Of a stretch of DNA of 64,000 nucleotides, positions 20,453-31,624 are shown piece after piece (within the stretch, counting starts at the first letter, position 1; each line of letters opens with the position of its first letter). The stretch is from Leishmania infantum JPCM5 (Eukaryota > Euglenozoa > Kinetoplastea > Trypanosomatida > Trypanosomatidae). Location of the stretch: positions 385,001-449,000 of the forward strand of contig NC_009412.2 in assembly GCF_000002875.2 (NCBI RefSeq), given 5' to 3'. The notes below the pieces were generated by a model that was given only the letters and a program-made list of their open reading frames with translations, was not told the DNA's origin and did not search any database. Position numbers and translations under genes: made by a program.

Positions 20453-22621
20453 ATGTTTGGCAATGTGATACGGCGCTTGCCAGTGCACTGGGGCCCTGGT
20501 GCAGCTTGCCTCTCAAATCCATCGCCCTCAGCCACGTCGCCGCGGCTGCGGGCATCGCCATGTACCTCCACGGCGGTAACAGCTGTTCGCGCCGCAGCCG
20601 CGGCTCGTCACGTCCGAGCCACTCACACAGACCCCTCTTACTTGCTTTGTGGCACGTTGTCCATGGCGCATCGTTGGTCCTCCACGTACCCCACCGCGTC
20701 GCGTAGAAGTGTTCGAACTAGAACGAAAAAGCAGTTCAACTACCTCACAGCGGACCGTCTAATCCCAACCGAGAAGAAGCTGTCGCGGATCGCGATACGC
20801 AATCGCGATGATGTTAGTCTGCGACGGCGCCGCGAGTACAAGCAGCAGCTGATGCGCGACGTGGAGGAGAAGATCCGGTTTTACCCTCCCAGCATTAAGA
20901 AGCAGGTGTTCTTTCCAATCATGACGAACTCCACCCGCGTATCCCTCTTCCGCGGCAACCGCGAATATGGGATCCGCACGTCGACTCGCGTCTTCAGCAT
21001 GCTCCTGGAGCAACTTTGCAAGAGAGAGCACCGAGAGTTCATCCTAGAGAAGCTGGCAGAGCTCGGACTCGAGCCCCCCACCGCAGAGGACTGGGAGCAC
21101 TTCACCGATCCGGTGACGGGGGACATTACAACGGGGATGATGTACTCCAAGTGGGTCGATTCGATTTTGACAACGTATGGACGGATGTCATTCACGAGCT
21201 CAAAGCATCTGCTCGCCGCTGGAGCGACCACGCTGTTTGCGTATGTCATCCGAAACTACCTCGACCGCACCCTGGTGCCGCCGCTGGAGGACTGGTCGCG
21301 CCAATTCGGCCCTGTCGTCGCCGAGGAATTTGTGGGGCGACCGCGCGGTCAGCAGAAGGTGAGTCTTGCCTTGTCCGACGCATTGTACGAGGTGCGTGTG
21401 TGGGGGCGTACACATGCGCAGGAGGCTGTCTCGCGCCTCTCGCTGCAAGAGCAAACTGACCTCGTGAAGTGGGTGGAGGGAAACATGAAGACCCACATCG
21501 CGGAGATGGAGAGAAAGCACGCCTTCACGGCTAAGATACTCGCAGTGATGCACAGCCTGCCGGAGGCCAAAGCGATCCACAACTCGTTCTGGGCCTTTAA
21601 GGAGTCGAAGCGACTGGAGCACGTGGTGAAAATGAACGGAGCCTTCTTTCCGCTGCACCACGACGTGCATAGGCAGTGGTCTCAGCTGTCGAAGGAGGAG
21701 AAGGCGCGATACTCGTGCTTTGGCCGAAAGCGTGAGACGGAGACGGCGTGTGGACGCAAGCTCTTCATTCGTTACTGTTGCCGTGACTACGGCTTTAGCT
21801 TGAGCGATGCGTCACAGCGCTACGCCAGCCTTGGCGATCTGCAAAAGGCTGCGCTGGAGTTCCCCTTCTACTTCCCGCTCACCCCAGGCAACGCTGCCAC
21901 GGCGGCGTTTCAACGCTTCTACTTGGTGATGTGCGAGCGATACGGCATGGTGCGCACCTACAGCAGCGGCATCGGCAATCGACTCTTCAAGATTGCCATG
22001 CGCCAAAAATGGGATGCCCTATCCATGGAAGAACGACAACAGTACGAAGAGCATGACCGGATTTATGCTGCGTTCCCGCTTCAGCCGCCCACGCCCGAGG
22101 CAGCCGCATCGGGCTCCGCAAAAGCGTCCTCATCAGGGTCACTGCCAGCGAGTACGGCGCCATCGGCGGCGACACGGAGCAGCGAGTGCGTAACCACGCG
22201 ATGGGGTACACCGGCCAAGGGTTCGACGGCATCGAGGTCGCAGGTAAGAGTTGGACCTCAGTACTTTGTGGAGGAGCGGCCACCGTCGTTGAAGGTGGAC
22301 GACACCGCGCTCACTGCGGAGGAGTTGCTCATGAACCTTCGAGAAGCTGCGTACGGCACACACAGCAATGAGACCAAGGCGAAAGTGGCGGCGACAGCCG
22401 CTCATCCTAAGGCAACCTCGTCTGTGGCGGAGACGGCGGCGGCGACGGCCGACGAGAAGCTGCAGTCGAGGCAGCAAAAAGAAGCGGCTGACACGCAGGA
22501 TGTCGAGGTGCCCATGGCCGCGTCGAGGAGAGGCCGTGCACGCTCCAAGACTCCGGGTTCTACCCATGGCGAAGGGTCCACGAAGACGCGGCAGCCGGCA
22601 CTCCAAGTTGTCATGATTTGA
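20453..22621 (+). CDS. Mitochondrial protein with HMG-box-like segments
   Basis: A 722-codon frame. The N-terminus (MFGNVIRRLPVHWGPG…, then about 85 residues rich in Arg, Ala and Ser with almost no acidic residues) reads as a mitochondrial presequence. Residues about 85-350 form a basic, ordered domain. Two segments resemble HMG boxes in helix spacing and aromatic/basic residues: about 380-425, where FWAFKESKR leads to QWSQLSKEEKARY, and about 485-545, where FQRFYLVMCERYG leads to KWDALSMEERQQYEEHDR. Between them GRKLFIRYCCRDYGFSLSD may be part of a third, degenerate unit. The tail from 550 is disordered and Ala/Ser/Lys-rich. HMG-type proteins package kinetoplast DNA in these organisms, and HMG-like folds also occur in mitochondrial ribosome assembly factors; either would fit. 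Assignment is moderate. Confidence 0.82.
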   Translation: MFGNVIRRLPVHWGPGAACLSNPSPSATSPRLRASPCTSTAVTAVRAAAAARHVRATHTDPSYLLCGTLSMAHRWSSTYPTASRRSVRTRTKKQFNYLTADRLIPTEKKLSRIAIRNRDDVSLRRRREYKQQLMRDVEEKIRFYPPSIKKQVFFPIMTNSTRVSLFRGNREYGIRTSTRVFSMLLEQLCKREHREFILEKLAELGLEPPTAEDWEHFTDPVTGDITTGMMYSKWVDSILTTYGRMSFTSSKHLLAAGATTLFAYVIRNYLDRTLVPPLEDWSRQFGPVVAEEFVGRPRGQQKVSLALSDALYEVRVWGRTHAQEAVSRLSLQEQTDLVKWVEGNMKTHIAEMERKHAFTAKILAVMHSLPEAKAIHNSFWAFKESKRLEHVVKMNGAFFPLHHDVHRQWSQLSKEEKARYSCFGRKRETETACGRKLFIRYCCRDYGFSLSDASQRYASLGDLQKAALEFPFYFPLTPGNAATAAFQRFYLVMCERYGMVRTYSSGIGNRLFKIAMRQKWDALSMEERQQYEEHDRIYAAFPLQPPTPEAAASGSAKASSSGSLPASTAPSAATRSSECVTTRWGTPAKGSTASRSQVRVGPQYFVEERPPSLKVDDTALTAEELLMNLREAAYGTHSNETKAKVAATAAHPKATSSVAETAAATADEKLQSRQQKEAADTQDVEVPMAASRRGRARSKTPGSTHGEGSTKTRQPALQVVMI

Positions 22622-22787
22622 GCACCACGTTTGCGCCATCGGCATCGAAGGGAGCGAGGAAGGTTGGTGGAAGGAAGGGAGGGGGCGGGAGAGGTCACTG
22701 TTACGTTTTCCGGCTGCTTTTTCAAAGTGGCCGAACGATAAGGGACGGAAGGAGGAGCGAATGGGGCGGATACGTCTTTATGCAGAC

Positions 22788-22812
22788 GTGTGTGTGTGTG
22801 TGTGTGTGTGTA
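22788..22812. repeat. (GT)n microsatellite
   Basis: A dinucleotide run just downstream of the HMG-like gene, directly visible. Confidence 0.9.
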
Positions 22813-25036
22813 TGCTTGTTCCCCTTTGGCCGTTCGCGCTTCATGACTCTCTTTCTGTCTCTCGGCCCCTCCTTCCCAGGCTGCTCGGAAGCAGAGCAGC
22901 TCCGCTTTGGCTGTGGAGTCTGTCCGTCTCGCTTCAACCCCCCCTCCCTCCCTCCCTCACTCTTCCGCCCCCATCTCCCTGGTCCGTGATGGTGCAGCAT
23001 AGAGTGTTGTTCCTGTACGCCGCGTTCTCTTCGATGGCTGCGAAGCGTCCTGTCTCTCCCTCTTGTTTCTTTGTCACGACTTCTTCACCGTCCGCATCAA
23101 ACAGTGTCATCCGGCTCCCTACCGTGTCGACGGTTCACACGCGCGCTTTTACATCCTTCCCTCGTGGGGACGTCGAGACGCCGTCTCAGTGCCACTACTG
23201 TTCACACTCGTAACTGCATACAAGCAAAAGGAAAAGAAACGACAAGAATGACACACGTAAGCACCTGTCGCCTTACACGACGGGCAATCGTAACAGAAAT
23301 GCTGTGGCGAGGCGGTGGAATCGGGGCGCGAGAATGTGGCGGTGCTCCCTCCCTGCCACAGGCAACACCGTCTTCGACTTCCTGCTCCGCCTCCCTCCCC
23401 CACCACACACCTGTGCAGCAGTGCCAGGCCTACGGCGATTGTGCATGAAGGCATGACACCCATCGCGCGCGCGCGCCCTGCTCACCTCTCTTCTCACCTC
23501 TCTTTTCCTCACATCCCCCCGGTGTATCACTGTCACTCACACACGCGATGTACGCCTCTCTCGCTTTCTTTTTTTTTGTTGTTGTTTGCTTCTTTCACAT
23601 TCTCTTCCCATCCCTCTTTGTTTTTTTTTTGCTTTTGGTGTGCCGTCATATCATCTCCGTGCCGCCTTCCGCTGCCCCGACGTTTCGGTGTATGAACCCG
23701 TTTCGTCTACCCGCGATGTCTTTTCCAGCATAAGCATACTTGCTCATCGGCAGGTATAGATACGCCCCTCGATACACGGACACACTCACAGAACTTATCC
23801 TTGCCCCTCTGCTCTTTTCCTACCATCGGACACCGCTGAGTGCGGCCGCTCGTTGCTGCGCAGTTGCGCGAAGCTGACAAACCGGCGGCTTTCCTCTCCT
23901 CACCGCAGCCGACGCGCGCTTTGCCGAGCGCACGGAGCCTTCACGTAGAGAGGAGGCCGGCGAGGAGCGAGCGCATTGCCCGCCTCAGCTTTGAGGTCAC
24001 CGCCAAAGAAAAAAAAAACAGAAGAAAGGGGTGCTCATCTTCCGCTGTCTGCCGTGCGCTCGTGTGTGTGTAATCTTTGCTGCGGATACTGAAGTGCACG
24101 CTCTCGTCGAGGTCGCCGCTGAGAGTCGTCTCATTTCTCCTTGGTGTTTTCGAGAATCGGCCCCCTCCCCCCCTCCACCACCCATCCTAACCTCACCCTC
24201 CCCTATCATCATATCTTTTTGTCTTCTGCGCCTTTCCCCTCCCCTTTCCCTCATCGTCCCATCCAAACCCGTTGAGCGACGTCCCCCTCCCCAACACCTC
24301 ACCCTCGCGGCTCACTACACACAGACGCATCCCCATCATCATTACCGTCTTCCTCTCTTTGCCGTGCCCTGTCTCCCCACGGCTCAGACCTTCTTTCTCT
24401 CACGCCTGCGTGTGTTTTCCGCGTGTGTTGCCCGAGCGTACAGCTTTTGGTTTGCTCGCGCCGAGTTGTTTTCTTCTCCTTCGGTCTCCTTTTTTTTTGT
24501 TTGCTTGTAAGGGCCCTTGCCAGTATTGTTTTGTTGTTGCTGTTGTTGTTGTTTTCCGCTCCGTTCCCTCTCTCCTTCCCTGCTCTTCCTCTGACCCGGC
24601 GTAGGTGTGCGCGTGTGTGCGTGCGCGCGCGCGTTTTCTTTTCGGAGTGCGCAGGTGCGTTGGACACCGCCTTTTGTCTCGCATCGATCTCTCCCGCCCA
24701 CCCACACACACACACGTGCAATCCAATAGTGCACACACGCACATCCTCTCCTTCTCTTGTTTCTCCTTGTTTGTTGGGCTTTTCCGTTTGGCGTTTTCGC
24801 TCTAACTCGCTTTGCCGGCTCGCTGTTGCCCCTCCGCTTTCTCCTTCTCTCAACAGTTCTGGTTGAATGACTTTGTTGTCCGTGCTCACACGCATGCCTG
24901 TGTGTGTGTGAGTGAGTGAGTGGTTGTCTGTGTTGTCCACCATCTCTTCCGACCTCTTTCAACAGCAAGCCCTCTTTTGTTTCGCTTTCTTCCTGGGGTT
25001 GTGCTCCCCCTCCATCTGTCATTTTGCCGTACGCCG

Positions 25037-25063
25037 CACACACACACACACACACACACACAC
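25037..25063. repeat. (CA)n microsatellite
   Basis: An uninterrupted dinucleotide run in the spacer ahead of the ATP-grasp gene. Confidence 0.9.
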
Positions 25064-25356
25064 TTACGCCCGCACATCAGCGAGCTCCCCCTCCCCTTTA
25101 GTGCTTTCTTGCCTTTCCTTTGGTTTGGCTTGCTCCCCTCTTATCTGTCGGTCTGCCTTTTCTGTTTGCCGCTCTTTGCCACAGGCGGCAGAGGGAAAAG
25201 CTCGTCTTTCGTTCTTGTGAGCGTCTGCTTCCCGTATATTTCGTTGCGTGGCTTTCTCTTGCGCTCTGCGCGTGTGCGAGTGCCTGGGAGCGCAGACTTC
25301 CTTATACTCTGTGCAACTGCACGCGTCTCTGTCTCCGTTCCTTCTCCGCGGTATTG

Positions 25357-25389
25357 TTCTCTCTTCTCCCTTTTTTTTTGCTGCTCCAG
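25357..25389 (+). promoter_or_regulatory. Probable trans-splice acceptor for the ATP-grasp gene
   Basis: A long C/T tract with nine consecutive T ends in CAG at 25387-25389, about 350 bases upstream of the start codon. Confidence 0.5.
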
Positions 25390-25735
25390 AGGCGGTGAGT
25401 GCAACAGGAGGCTGCGTCGGTGGAAAGCGGACAGATAGTGTGGCTCGGTGCCCTATACAGTCCGCCAATCGACGTCGAGGAGGGTAGCTTCTTTTTTCTG
25501 TCAGCGTGCAACGCGCGCGTGTGTGTGTGCGGGGGGGGGTTGTGATGTTGAATCTGCAGGGTGGGCGCATTTGTGTACATCCTCACATATTTGCTCTCCT
25601 GTATCCCCGTACGCGCACACGGACACGCACGCGCGCTGACGTGCTCTACAAATTCAAAACGGTCCCCCGGTGCTTCCGTGTCTGCGATTGGTTCTGTTCT
25701 CGACTGTGTGTGTGTGCATGCACATGTGAGCTCTG

Positions 25736-28366
25736 ATGAACGCAGAGAACCCTATGGGAAACTCGAGCGCACGGATACGCTCCGACGCGCCGATTACATC
25801 GTCGACAGCAACGTCACAGGACCGGGCCAACAGCATGCCGCCCCCCACGACGCTTCCGCCCAACACCACTTCGCTGAATGGGCCTCTGCTCCCTCTGTCG
25901 GGGACGCGGCGGCCACCGCGTCGGCTTGCGCGCCAGACCAAAACCCCACCTACCCCACCTACGCAGCACCCACCCAATCAGCCAACAGCGCTCACCTTGT
26001 CGCCACTGATGCTGCTTGAGCGGCAGCAGCTGGTGCAGGCGCTGCAGCTGCGTTACCACTGTTCAGCTGCCTGCGCCATCTCCACCGTGAACAGTTATTA
26101 CCCCGACGAAGAAAAATGCCGGGCGACGGTTCAAGGCAAAATGACCGCTCCGTTCGTGTTGGCCGTTGGGATGGTGCCGAAACAGCGCGAGTATGTCGAC
26201 AGCCTGCGCGACGACCTCGCCGCTGCCTTTCGGCACTTTCCATATCTGAACGGTACTGCAAAGCCGCAGGACGAAGAAGAGCAAAAAGGATGTGCCAAGG
26301 CCGTCGCCAGCGGCGAGAGGGGCAGCAATGGTACTGTGTCGTCGCCGGCTTCTATTGACTGGGCGGAGGTGCGGGCTTGCCTCCTGTCACCGAAGAAGGC
26401 GCCGCTCTGGTACATGCACACAGAACTGGTGTTTCCCGGAGCCGCACACGATGTGCGCATCTACGAGAATGCCTACCAGAGCCTCATTGTCAAAGAAGGC
26501 TTTTCGTACGTTATTGGCTGCTACGCTTCCGGCGATGGCGTGGTGCCGGCCCTCGACTATGTCAATGCTCGGCTGTGCGGCGAGTCTGTTCAGTCTCTCG
26601 CCCAGCGCATGGGCTTTGACGAGGACGTCGTGGAGGCACTCGATGGTCTTGAGGCGGAGGTGCCCACCTGTGTCTACACGCGCGTGAACGCGTTTGGCAA
26701 CAACCCCGCCACATCGCGCTCCTCCCGACAGGACAAGGGTCACGCGCAGCAGGTGCTCAAGGAAGCGGGGCTTGCCTACGTTCGGTCCTACGTGACGACA
26801 CGCGCCGATGAAGCGGTGGCAAAGGTGGAAGATGGCACATTGCTGCTTCCAGTCGTGGTGAAGCCAAACTCCGGCGCCGGGTCAGAGTTTGTGACGCTGT
26901 GTCACACCGTGGATGACATCCGCGTCGCCTTTTCGATGGTAAAGGGCGTCCGGACCTCGCAAGGCACAGACGCGGCGCAGCTCGTTGTGGAGGAGTATAT
27001 CGAGGGTCCCGAGTACGTCGTGAACACGGTGAGCTACCAAGGCGTGCACGTCGTTACGGATGTCTGGGAGAGCTGGAAGTACCCAGAACCAGTGGTCACC
27101 ACAGGCTTGACGCGCAGCGCCGAGGAGGCGCTGCGCACCGCCGGCATCGAGCGCCAAAAGCAGCGCAAGATATCCATCCTGTACGACAGGCAGACCCTCA
27201 TCACCAATCTGGCAGACCTGCCGGCGACCCACAGCGCACGACGGATCGTCGAGTACACGCTCAAGTGCCTCGATGCGCTGGGACTCCAGAACGGCTGCGG
27301 GCACAGCGAGGTGCGCCTTGACACCCGAAAGACGGCGCGCGAATTGCGACATCACGAGCAGCGGCGACTGAAGACGAACAACCCTTTGGGCAAGGTCAAA
27401 GACGAGCGCCTCGATGAAGGAGAACCCATCTTGATTGAGCTCAACTCTCGCATGCAAGGCGACATCCCACGCAGCACCGACGTAATCGGCTACGACCAGT
27501 ATTCGCTGCTCGTGTACATCTCAGAGGCCGTGAACGTGTTCGGTGCGGCCACGGCCGCCTCCACGGCGCTGCCCTTCCGCGTCGACTCGTCGCGGCCGCA
27601 GCGTGTGGGTGAGATCCCGTGGCCGCCTGTGCCGCGCCTATACCGTGCTAGGCCCTCCACCGGGCCACCTATGGCAACAACTGTGCTGTTCCTGGCGACG
27701 AAGGAGGAGTGCATCCTCAACGGCGTTGCCCTGCGCACCCTCACAGAGCTCGGCACCTTTCAGCGCTTTACCCGAACCATCTTCAAGCCGAATCAGCCCG
27801 GCTTTGTCACGCCCCTGCGCCACACCGTCGATCTCTTCTCCAGCCCCACGTCGTGTGTCATGCAGGGCCCTGCTGCAGAGGTGGAGGCCGACTGCGCAGC
27901 CATCCGGTCCATGGAGTCGGCAACGCTCTGCTCGGCGGCGAAGGCGGCGCTCTTCAAACTCACCTCCACGATTCACGAGACGGAGCGGCTGCGCGAGAAC
28001 GCTCGCATTATCGACGGGCGACTGCGCACCATGACGGAGGCCTATCGCCACGCCTCCGCTCAGGCGGGATCATCGACCGATGAGACCGCCGACGAGAGAA
28101 GGGAGAAGGACGAGCAGGACACGGAGAATGACAGCTGCTCCTCTCAGCATGACTTGGAGGCGCTAAGGAGCAGCATCTCCTCCCTTCAGTCGGAGCTGAC
28201 GTGGGTGACGAACAACCTCGCCGCCGATGATAGACAAGCGCAACTCTTGAGAACCGAGTTTGCGAAGGCGCTGGCGAGTCAGAAGCCCGCCCCGCTGTAC
28301 GTTAACTACCAGGACTTCTCAATGATGAAGGCGGCTGGTGTCGGCAATGAGCTGGCTGTCATGTAA
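25736..28366 (+). CDS. ATP-grasp carboxylate-amine ligase-like protein with coiled-coil tail
   Basis: An 876-codon frame. Residues 1-95 are disordered and Pro/Thr/Ser-rich. Residues about 100-330 form an N-terminal domain, and about 331-600 an ATP-grasp domain. Visible landmarks are DKGHAQQVLKEAGL (start of the domain, about 333), the nucleotide-binding lysine and glycine loop VVVKPNSGAGSEFV (about 371), the hinge EEYIEGPEYVVN (about 419), HSEVRL (about 523) and the metal-binding LIELNSRMQGD (about 566). Such enzymes join a carboxylate to an amine or thiol through an acyl-phosphate using ATP. The substrate cannot be read from sequence. Residues 640-720 look like the small C-terminal lid domain of this ligase type. 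Residues about 740-840 are Glu/Arg-rich coiled coil, unusual for the family. The key Lys and Glu/Asn residues are present, so it is probably active. Confidence 0.88.
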   Translation: MNAENPMGNSSARIRSDAPITSSTATSQDRANSMPPPTTLPPNTTSLNGPLLPLSGTRRPPRRLARQTKTPPTPPTQHPPNQPTALTLSPLMLLERQQLVQALQLRYHCSAACAISTVNSYYPDEEKCRATVQGKMTAPFVLAVGMVPKQREYVDSLRDDLAAAFRHFPYLNGTAKPQDEEEQKGCAKAVASGERGSNGTVSSPASIDWAEVRACLLSPKKAPLWYMHTELVFPGAAHDVRIYENAYQSLIVKEGFSYVIGCYASGDGVVPALDYVNARLCGESVQSLAQRMGFDEDVVEALDGLEAEVPTCVYTRVNAFGNNPATSRSSRQDKGHAQQVLKEAGLAYVRSYVTTRADEAVAKVEDGTLLLPVVVKPNSGAGSEFVTLCHTVDDIRVAFSMVKGVRTSQGTDAAQLVVEEYIEGPEYVVNTVSYQGVHVVTDVWESWKYPEPVVTTGLTRSAEEALRTAGIERQKQRKISILYDRQTLITNLADLPATHSARRIVEYTLKCLDALGLQNGCGHSEVRLDTRKTARELRHHEQRRLKTNNPLGKVKDERLDEGEPILIELNSRMQGDIPRSTDVIGYDQYSLLVYISEAVNVFGAATAASTALPFRVDSSRPQRVGEIPWPPVPRLYRARPSTGPPMATTVLFLATKEECILNGVALRTLTELGTFQRFTRTIFKPNQPGFVTPLRHTVDLFSSPTSCVMQGPAAEVEADCAAIRSMESATLCSAAKAALFKLTSTIHETERLRENARIIDGRLRTMTEAYRHASAQAGSSTDETADERREKDEQDTENDSCSSQHDLEALRSSISSLQSELTWVTNNLAADDRQAQLLRTEFAKALASQKPAPLYVNYQDFSMMKAAGVGNELAVM

Positions 28367-30711
28367 TGGCCTAGTGGGCGTGCTGTAGCACGCGACGCTC
28401 GTCCTCTTTAGCCTTTCCAGCGCTGTCCGGGCGAAGCTAGTGCCGACGTGCTGAGTCGGTGTGCGTAGGCGCGGGTGCACATCGGTGTGCACTTTAGCGC
28501 TCTCCCTCTTTCTGAGTTTTCTCTTTTTTTACTCTTTGCCTTCTCTCTCCACGGATCCTTCCTCAGAGGGTGCACCTCGCTGTAGAAGGTCGTTGTAAGG
28601 GGAGGGGGGCGTTGAGGGTGGAGGGGCGGCCAGCACCACGCCGACCCGCATTTCTCCCCTTGTGGTTTCAAATCTCTGCGGATGCCGAAGATGGACCAGA
28701 TAGCGTTCACAGGTTGCTGGGCTTTTATAGATTTGCAAGTAGGGACCCACGGTAAAGGAATCCTCCTTTTCTGGTACCCAGGACAGGGCCGCGAGGTGCG
28801 CGTTCTCATGATCCAGCAGCCCACCCCCTCCTTGCCTGCATGGCCTCTGGCGTCTATCCTGTCCTCTGCTCGCACAGCGTGGCAGCTGCAATGCACACAC
28901 ACGCCCCTCTCGCTCCGCGCACTCTCTCTTCCCCTCTCTTTCTGCAGACGATGCCCCAGCTCAACGGAACGAGTGTTTCGGCTCATCGCTTCACCAGTCA
29001 CCACCCCGACAGAGACCGCCACCGTCAAGCATGTTGGGTGCACCGAGTCCGGCAGCAGGCGAATTCAGACGCCGTCTTGCACGGCTTCAGAGGTGAAGGG
29101 CGGACTAGGCAGCAGAGGCACTAACGGGCCGAGGATCCTGGCAGTTCTCTCCGCGCTGAGGAGCTCCAGCCGCAATAGCAACCCTCAGAGAGTTTGGAAG
29201 ACAGGGCTGCCCGTCGGGTGGTCCGGTGATCGGCCGTACAAAGACAAGATAGTGCGATGCTCACAGGGGTGGAAGCTTGCCACGCGGGAAGACGACACGC
29301 CACGGAGCTGCATTTTCTTCTGCTAGAATGCACGCCGGTGCAGCTGTGTTGCACGTGCACACGGGATGTCAGTGTGTCAGTTTGATTGCCCTGATCATGT
29401 GCATAAGATGCACACGACGACATTGCACCTAGCCGACACAAACTGCCTCCAGAAGCGTTTGTGTGTAGACGTGGAAAAAGCGACCCTTCGCTATCAAACT
29501 CAGAGGGGGGGCTCACACTGCCACGCAGCTGTGCCAAACTGCGGTCCTCGGGCTAGAAGGCGCGTAGGTGCTGACGGCAGGGAATTCGAGGCCGCAGTGC
29601 CACAAGAGAACGAAGCGAGTAGAGCGAGAAATGGATAAGCGGGAATGTGCGCGAATGCGATGGAGAGAGCGAGCGAGTCACCAGACGATGCGCGACCTGC
29701 AGCAGGAGGGCGTGCACGCTATCTCTCTCTCAGCTCCTGCGCGCGTAGCCGGGGAGAGACACACAACGAAAGAAAAAACGCTCACATTGTTGTTGCGCCA
29801 CCTGCAGGCGCGCGCGAAACCCTGTCTCTCTTCTGGGCATGTCTGCGGATGTGTGCCGTGCGGATGTACGGGTGCGCATACTTTTATTTCCGGACTGTTT
29901 TTTTTTTTGTTTTTCTTTGGCCGCTTCTTCGGCGACGTGCTCCTCCCCTGCTTGCTCTAGACCTGTGCCTGCGTAGGTACGCTCATGGCACCATTAGCGG
30001 TGCTACGCTTGCGGTTGCTTTGAAGAGAAAGAGGGTGCCGCGATGGCTAATTCGAGTGACGGCGTCTTGATTGGTGGATGCTGGAGAGTTGAGAGGAGAA
30101 AATGGGGGCTGCAAAAGGGGCCTTTATGGTGGAACCCACGCTCTGCAGACCTCTTCTGTTCGTCTCTCTTCTATCCTCAGACGGCAGAGAGCTTGCCGTG
30201 CTCACCGGAAAACGGTGTGCAGGGCGCACTCGGATGCGCATCTGCGCACCGGATGCTTTGCCTCCCGTCGGAATGAATGCCGCTCTTTAACTATCGCGAT
30301 ACGGGCCAAGCGCGCTGCTTTCGATGGAGGGGACGCAATGCGCTCTTCAATTTGACCCATTTTTGCGCTGCTCCGTCTCTCGCCAATGAACACGAACACG
30401 GACACACATCTGCCCGCATGAGCGGGGCACACACCCACACCCAAACACACATCCATCACAGCGGGTGAGGCGCACGCTTCCATCCTCAACGGCACCGATC
30501 AGCCAAACAAGAAGACTAAGGTTTGCCAACGGGCGCACAAGCGACGAAAACGGGAGCATACACGTGTGTTTTTGGGCGTGACACGTAGACTCGCTTTCGT
30601 TGGCGGGGAGAAGATCTCATCACTGGAAGCGGTTGCCGCCCTATCGTTCTGCCCTCGCATTCTTCCACAGCAACCGACGGCTATTTCTTTCCTTCTCTTC
30701 TTTTTTTTTGG
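28367..30711 (+). other. Intergenic region with possible decayed repeat remnants
   Basis: No intact gene. The segments 28570-29120 and 29130-30350 are more GC-rich and coding-like than the usual T-rich spacers, with short protein-like pieces (for example around 30110-30290), but all frames are broken. They may be decayed retroposon fragments. The last 100 bases are pyrimidine-rich and lead to the gluconokinase. Confidence 0.4.
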
Positions 30712-31320
30712 ATGTCTCGCAAGGTGAGCGCCGTGGTCGTTTGTGGGCCTTCTGGTGTCGGGAAGACGACAGTCGGCCGAAAGCTTGCAGCGCTTTTCAA
30801 GTGCCGCTTCGAGGAGGCGGATGACTATCACAGTGATGCGAACAAAGAGAAGATGCGCTCTGGGGTGCCGCTGACGGACGACGATCGTGCGCCGTGGTTG
30901 CGTCGGCTCCAGAAGGAGGTGCTCACGCCGTGCCAGGGTCTCGGTACCGCGTCGATGGTGCTACCCTGCTCCGCACTGCGTCGTTGTTACCGTGACGCGC
31001 TGCGGGGAATGGACTACTGCAAGAATTCCAAGGCGGCCGCCAATACGCTGCAGCACACGGACGATTTTTTCCTGCTGCTCAGTGGAGACGTGAAGCTGAT
31101 CGAGGAGCGGCTGCAGGCGCGCCAGGGACACTTCATGTCGACCTCCCTTCATGGATCGCAGACGGCCACATCGGAGGCTCTGGAGCCAACGGAGTTGGGC
31201 TCTACAGTTGACTTGGATGACCCGCCGTCGCTGATCGCCACGGAGGCAGCCGAACTGATTCGGATCGCCCTCACGTCGTCCCTCCGCATATCGCCCCAGC
31301 CACCTCCGACAGACGCCTGA
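30712..31320 (+). CDS. Gluconokinase (thermoresistant GntK family)
   Basis: A 202-residue cytosolic-looking kinase that phosphorylates D-gluconate to 6-phosphogluconate (EC 2.7.1.12), feeding the pentose phosphate pathway. Landmarks: P-loop GPSGVGKTT at residues 12-20; the substrate-binding block FEEADDYHSDANKEKMRSG at about 33-51, followed by LTDDDRAPWLRRL; LPCSALRRCYRDALR at about 83-97; and the GHFM-x-SLxxSQ block at about 142-152, leading to a LEPTE segment. Length is close to the usual 165-200. A pyrimidine tract lies immediately before the ATG with no AG between, so the spliced leader must be added farther upstream, plausibly at the CAG near 30669. Starting later would delete the P-loop, so 30712 is the right start. 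Downstream, its probable 3' UTR carries retroposon copy A. Confidence 0.95.
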   Translation: MSRKVSAVVVCGPSGVGKTTVGRKLAALFKCRFEEADDYHSDANKEKMRSGVPLTDDDRAPWLRRLQKEVLTPCQGLGTASMVLPCSALRRCYRDALRGMDYCKNSKAAANTLQHTDDFFLLLSGDVKLIEERLQARQGHFMSTSLHGSQTATSEALEPTELGSTVDLDDPPSLIATEAAELIRIALTSSLRISPQPPPTDA

Positions 31321-31624
31321 CCAGGGCAGCGGATGCTTCAGCCTCTTTCTCTTTGAGATTCATGCATGTGTCTATATTGGCTCTCTAACCCTGTCGCCCT
31401 CTGCGTTGTACTGCTCGCCTTTGATTTCTCGTCCTCCACTTCGTCCTTCTATTGGGCGACGCCTACCTAGACAATAACGAAGCGGGCACAGCGTCACTGG
31501 TGCACGAGCTGGACGAACCCCTCACCCTGCGCACGACCACACGGTGGTGCCTGCATTCTATTCAACGTACATGTGAAGGGGTATGCGGAAAGACGGAAGA
31601 GAGGACAATGTTTCTTTTCCCAAG

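Larger units (their letters stand above)
22622..25735 (+). other. Long intergenic region, about 3.1 kb
   Basis: No gene is supported. It includes (GT)n at 22788-22812, (CA)n at 25037-25063, a G9 run at 25531-25539 and extensive C/T-rich sequence. The open frames are artefacts of low complexity. Confidence 0.6.

Noticed and set aside
24299..25061. Minus-strand frames of 214 and 225 codons
   Set aside because: Arg/Lys/Thr/Gln-rich translations of the complement of C/T-rich spacer.
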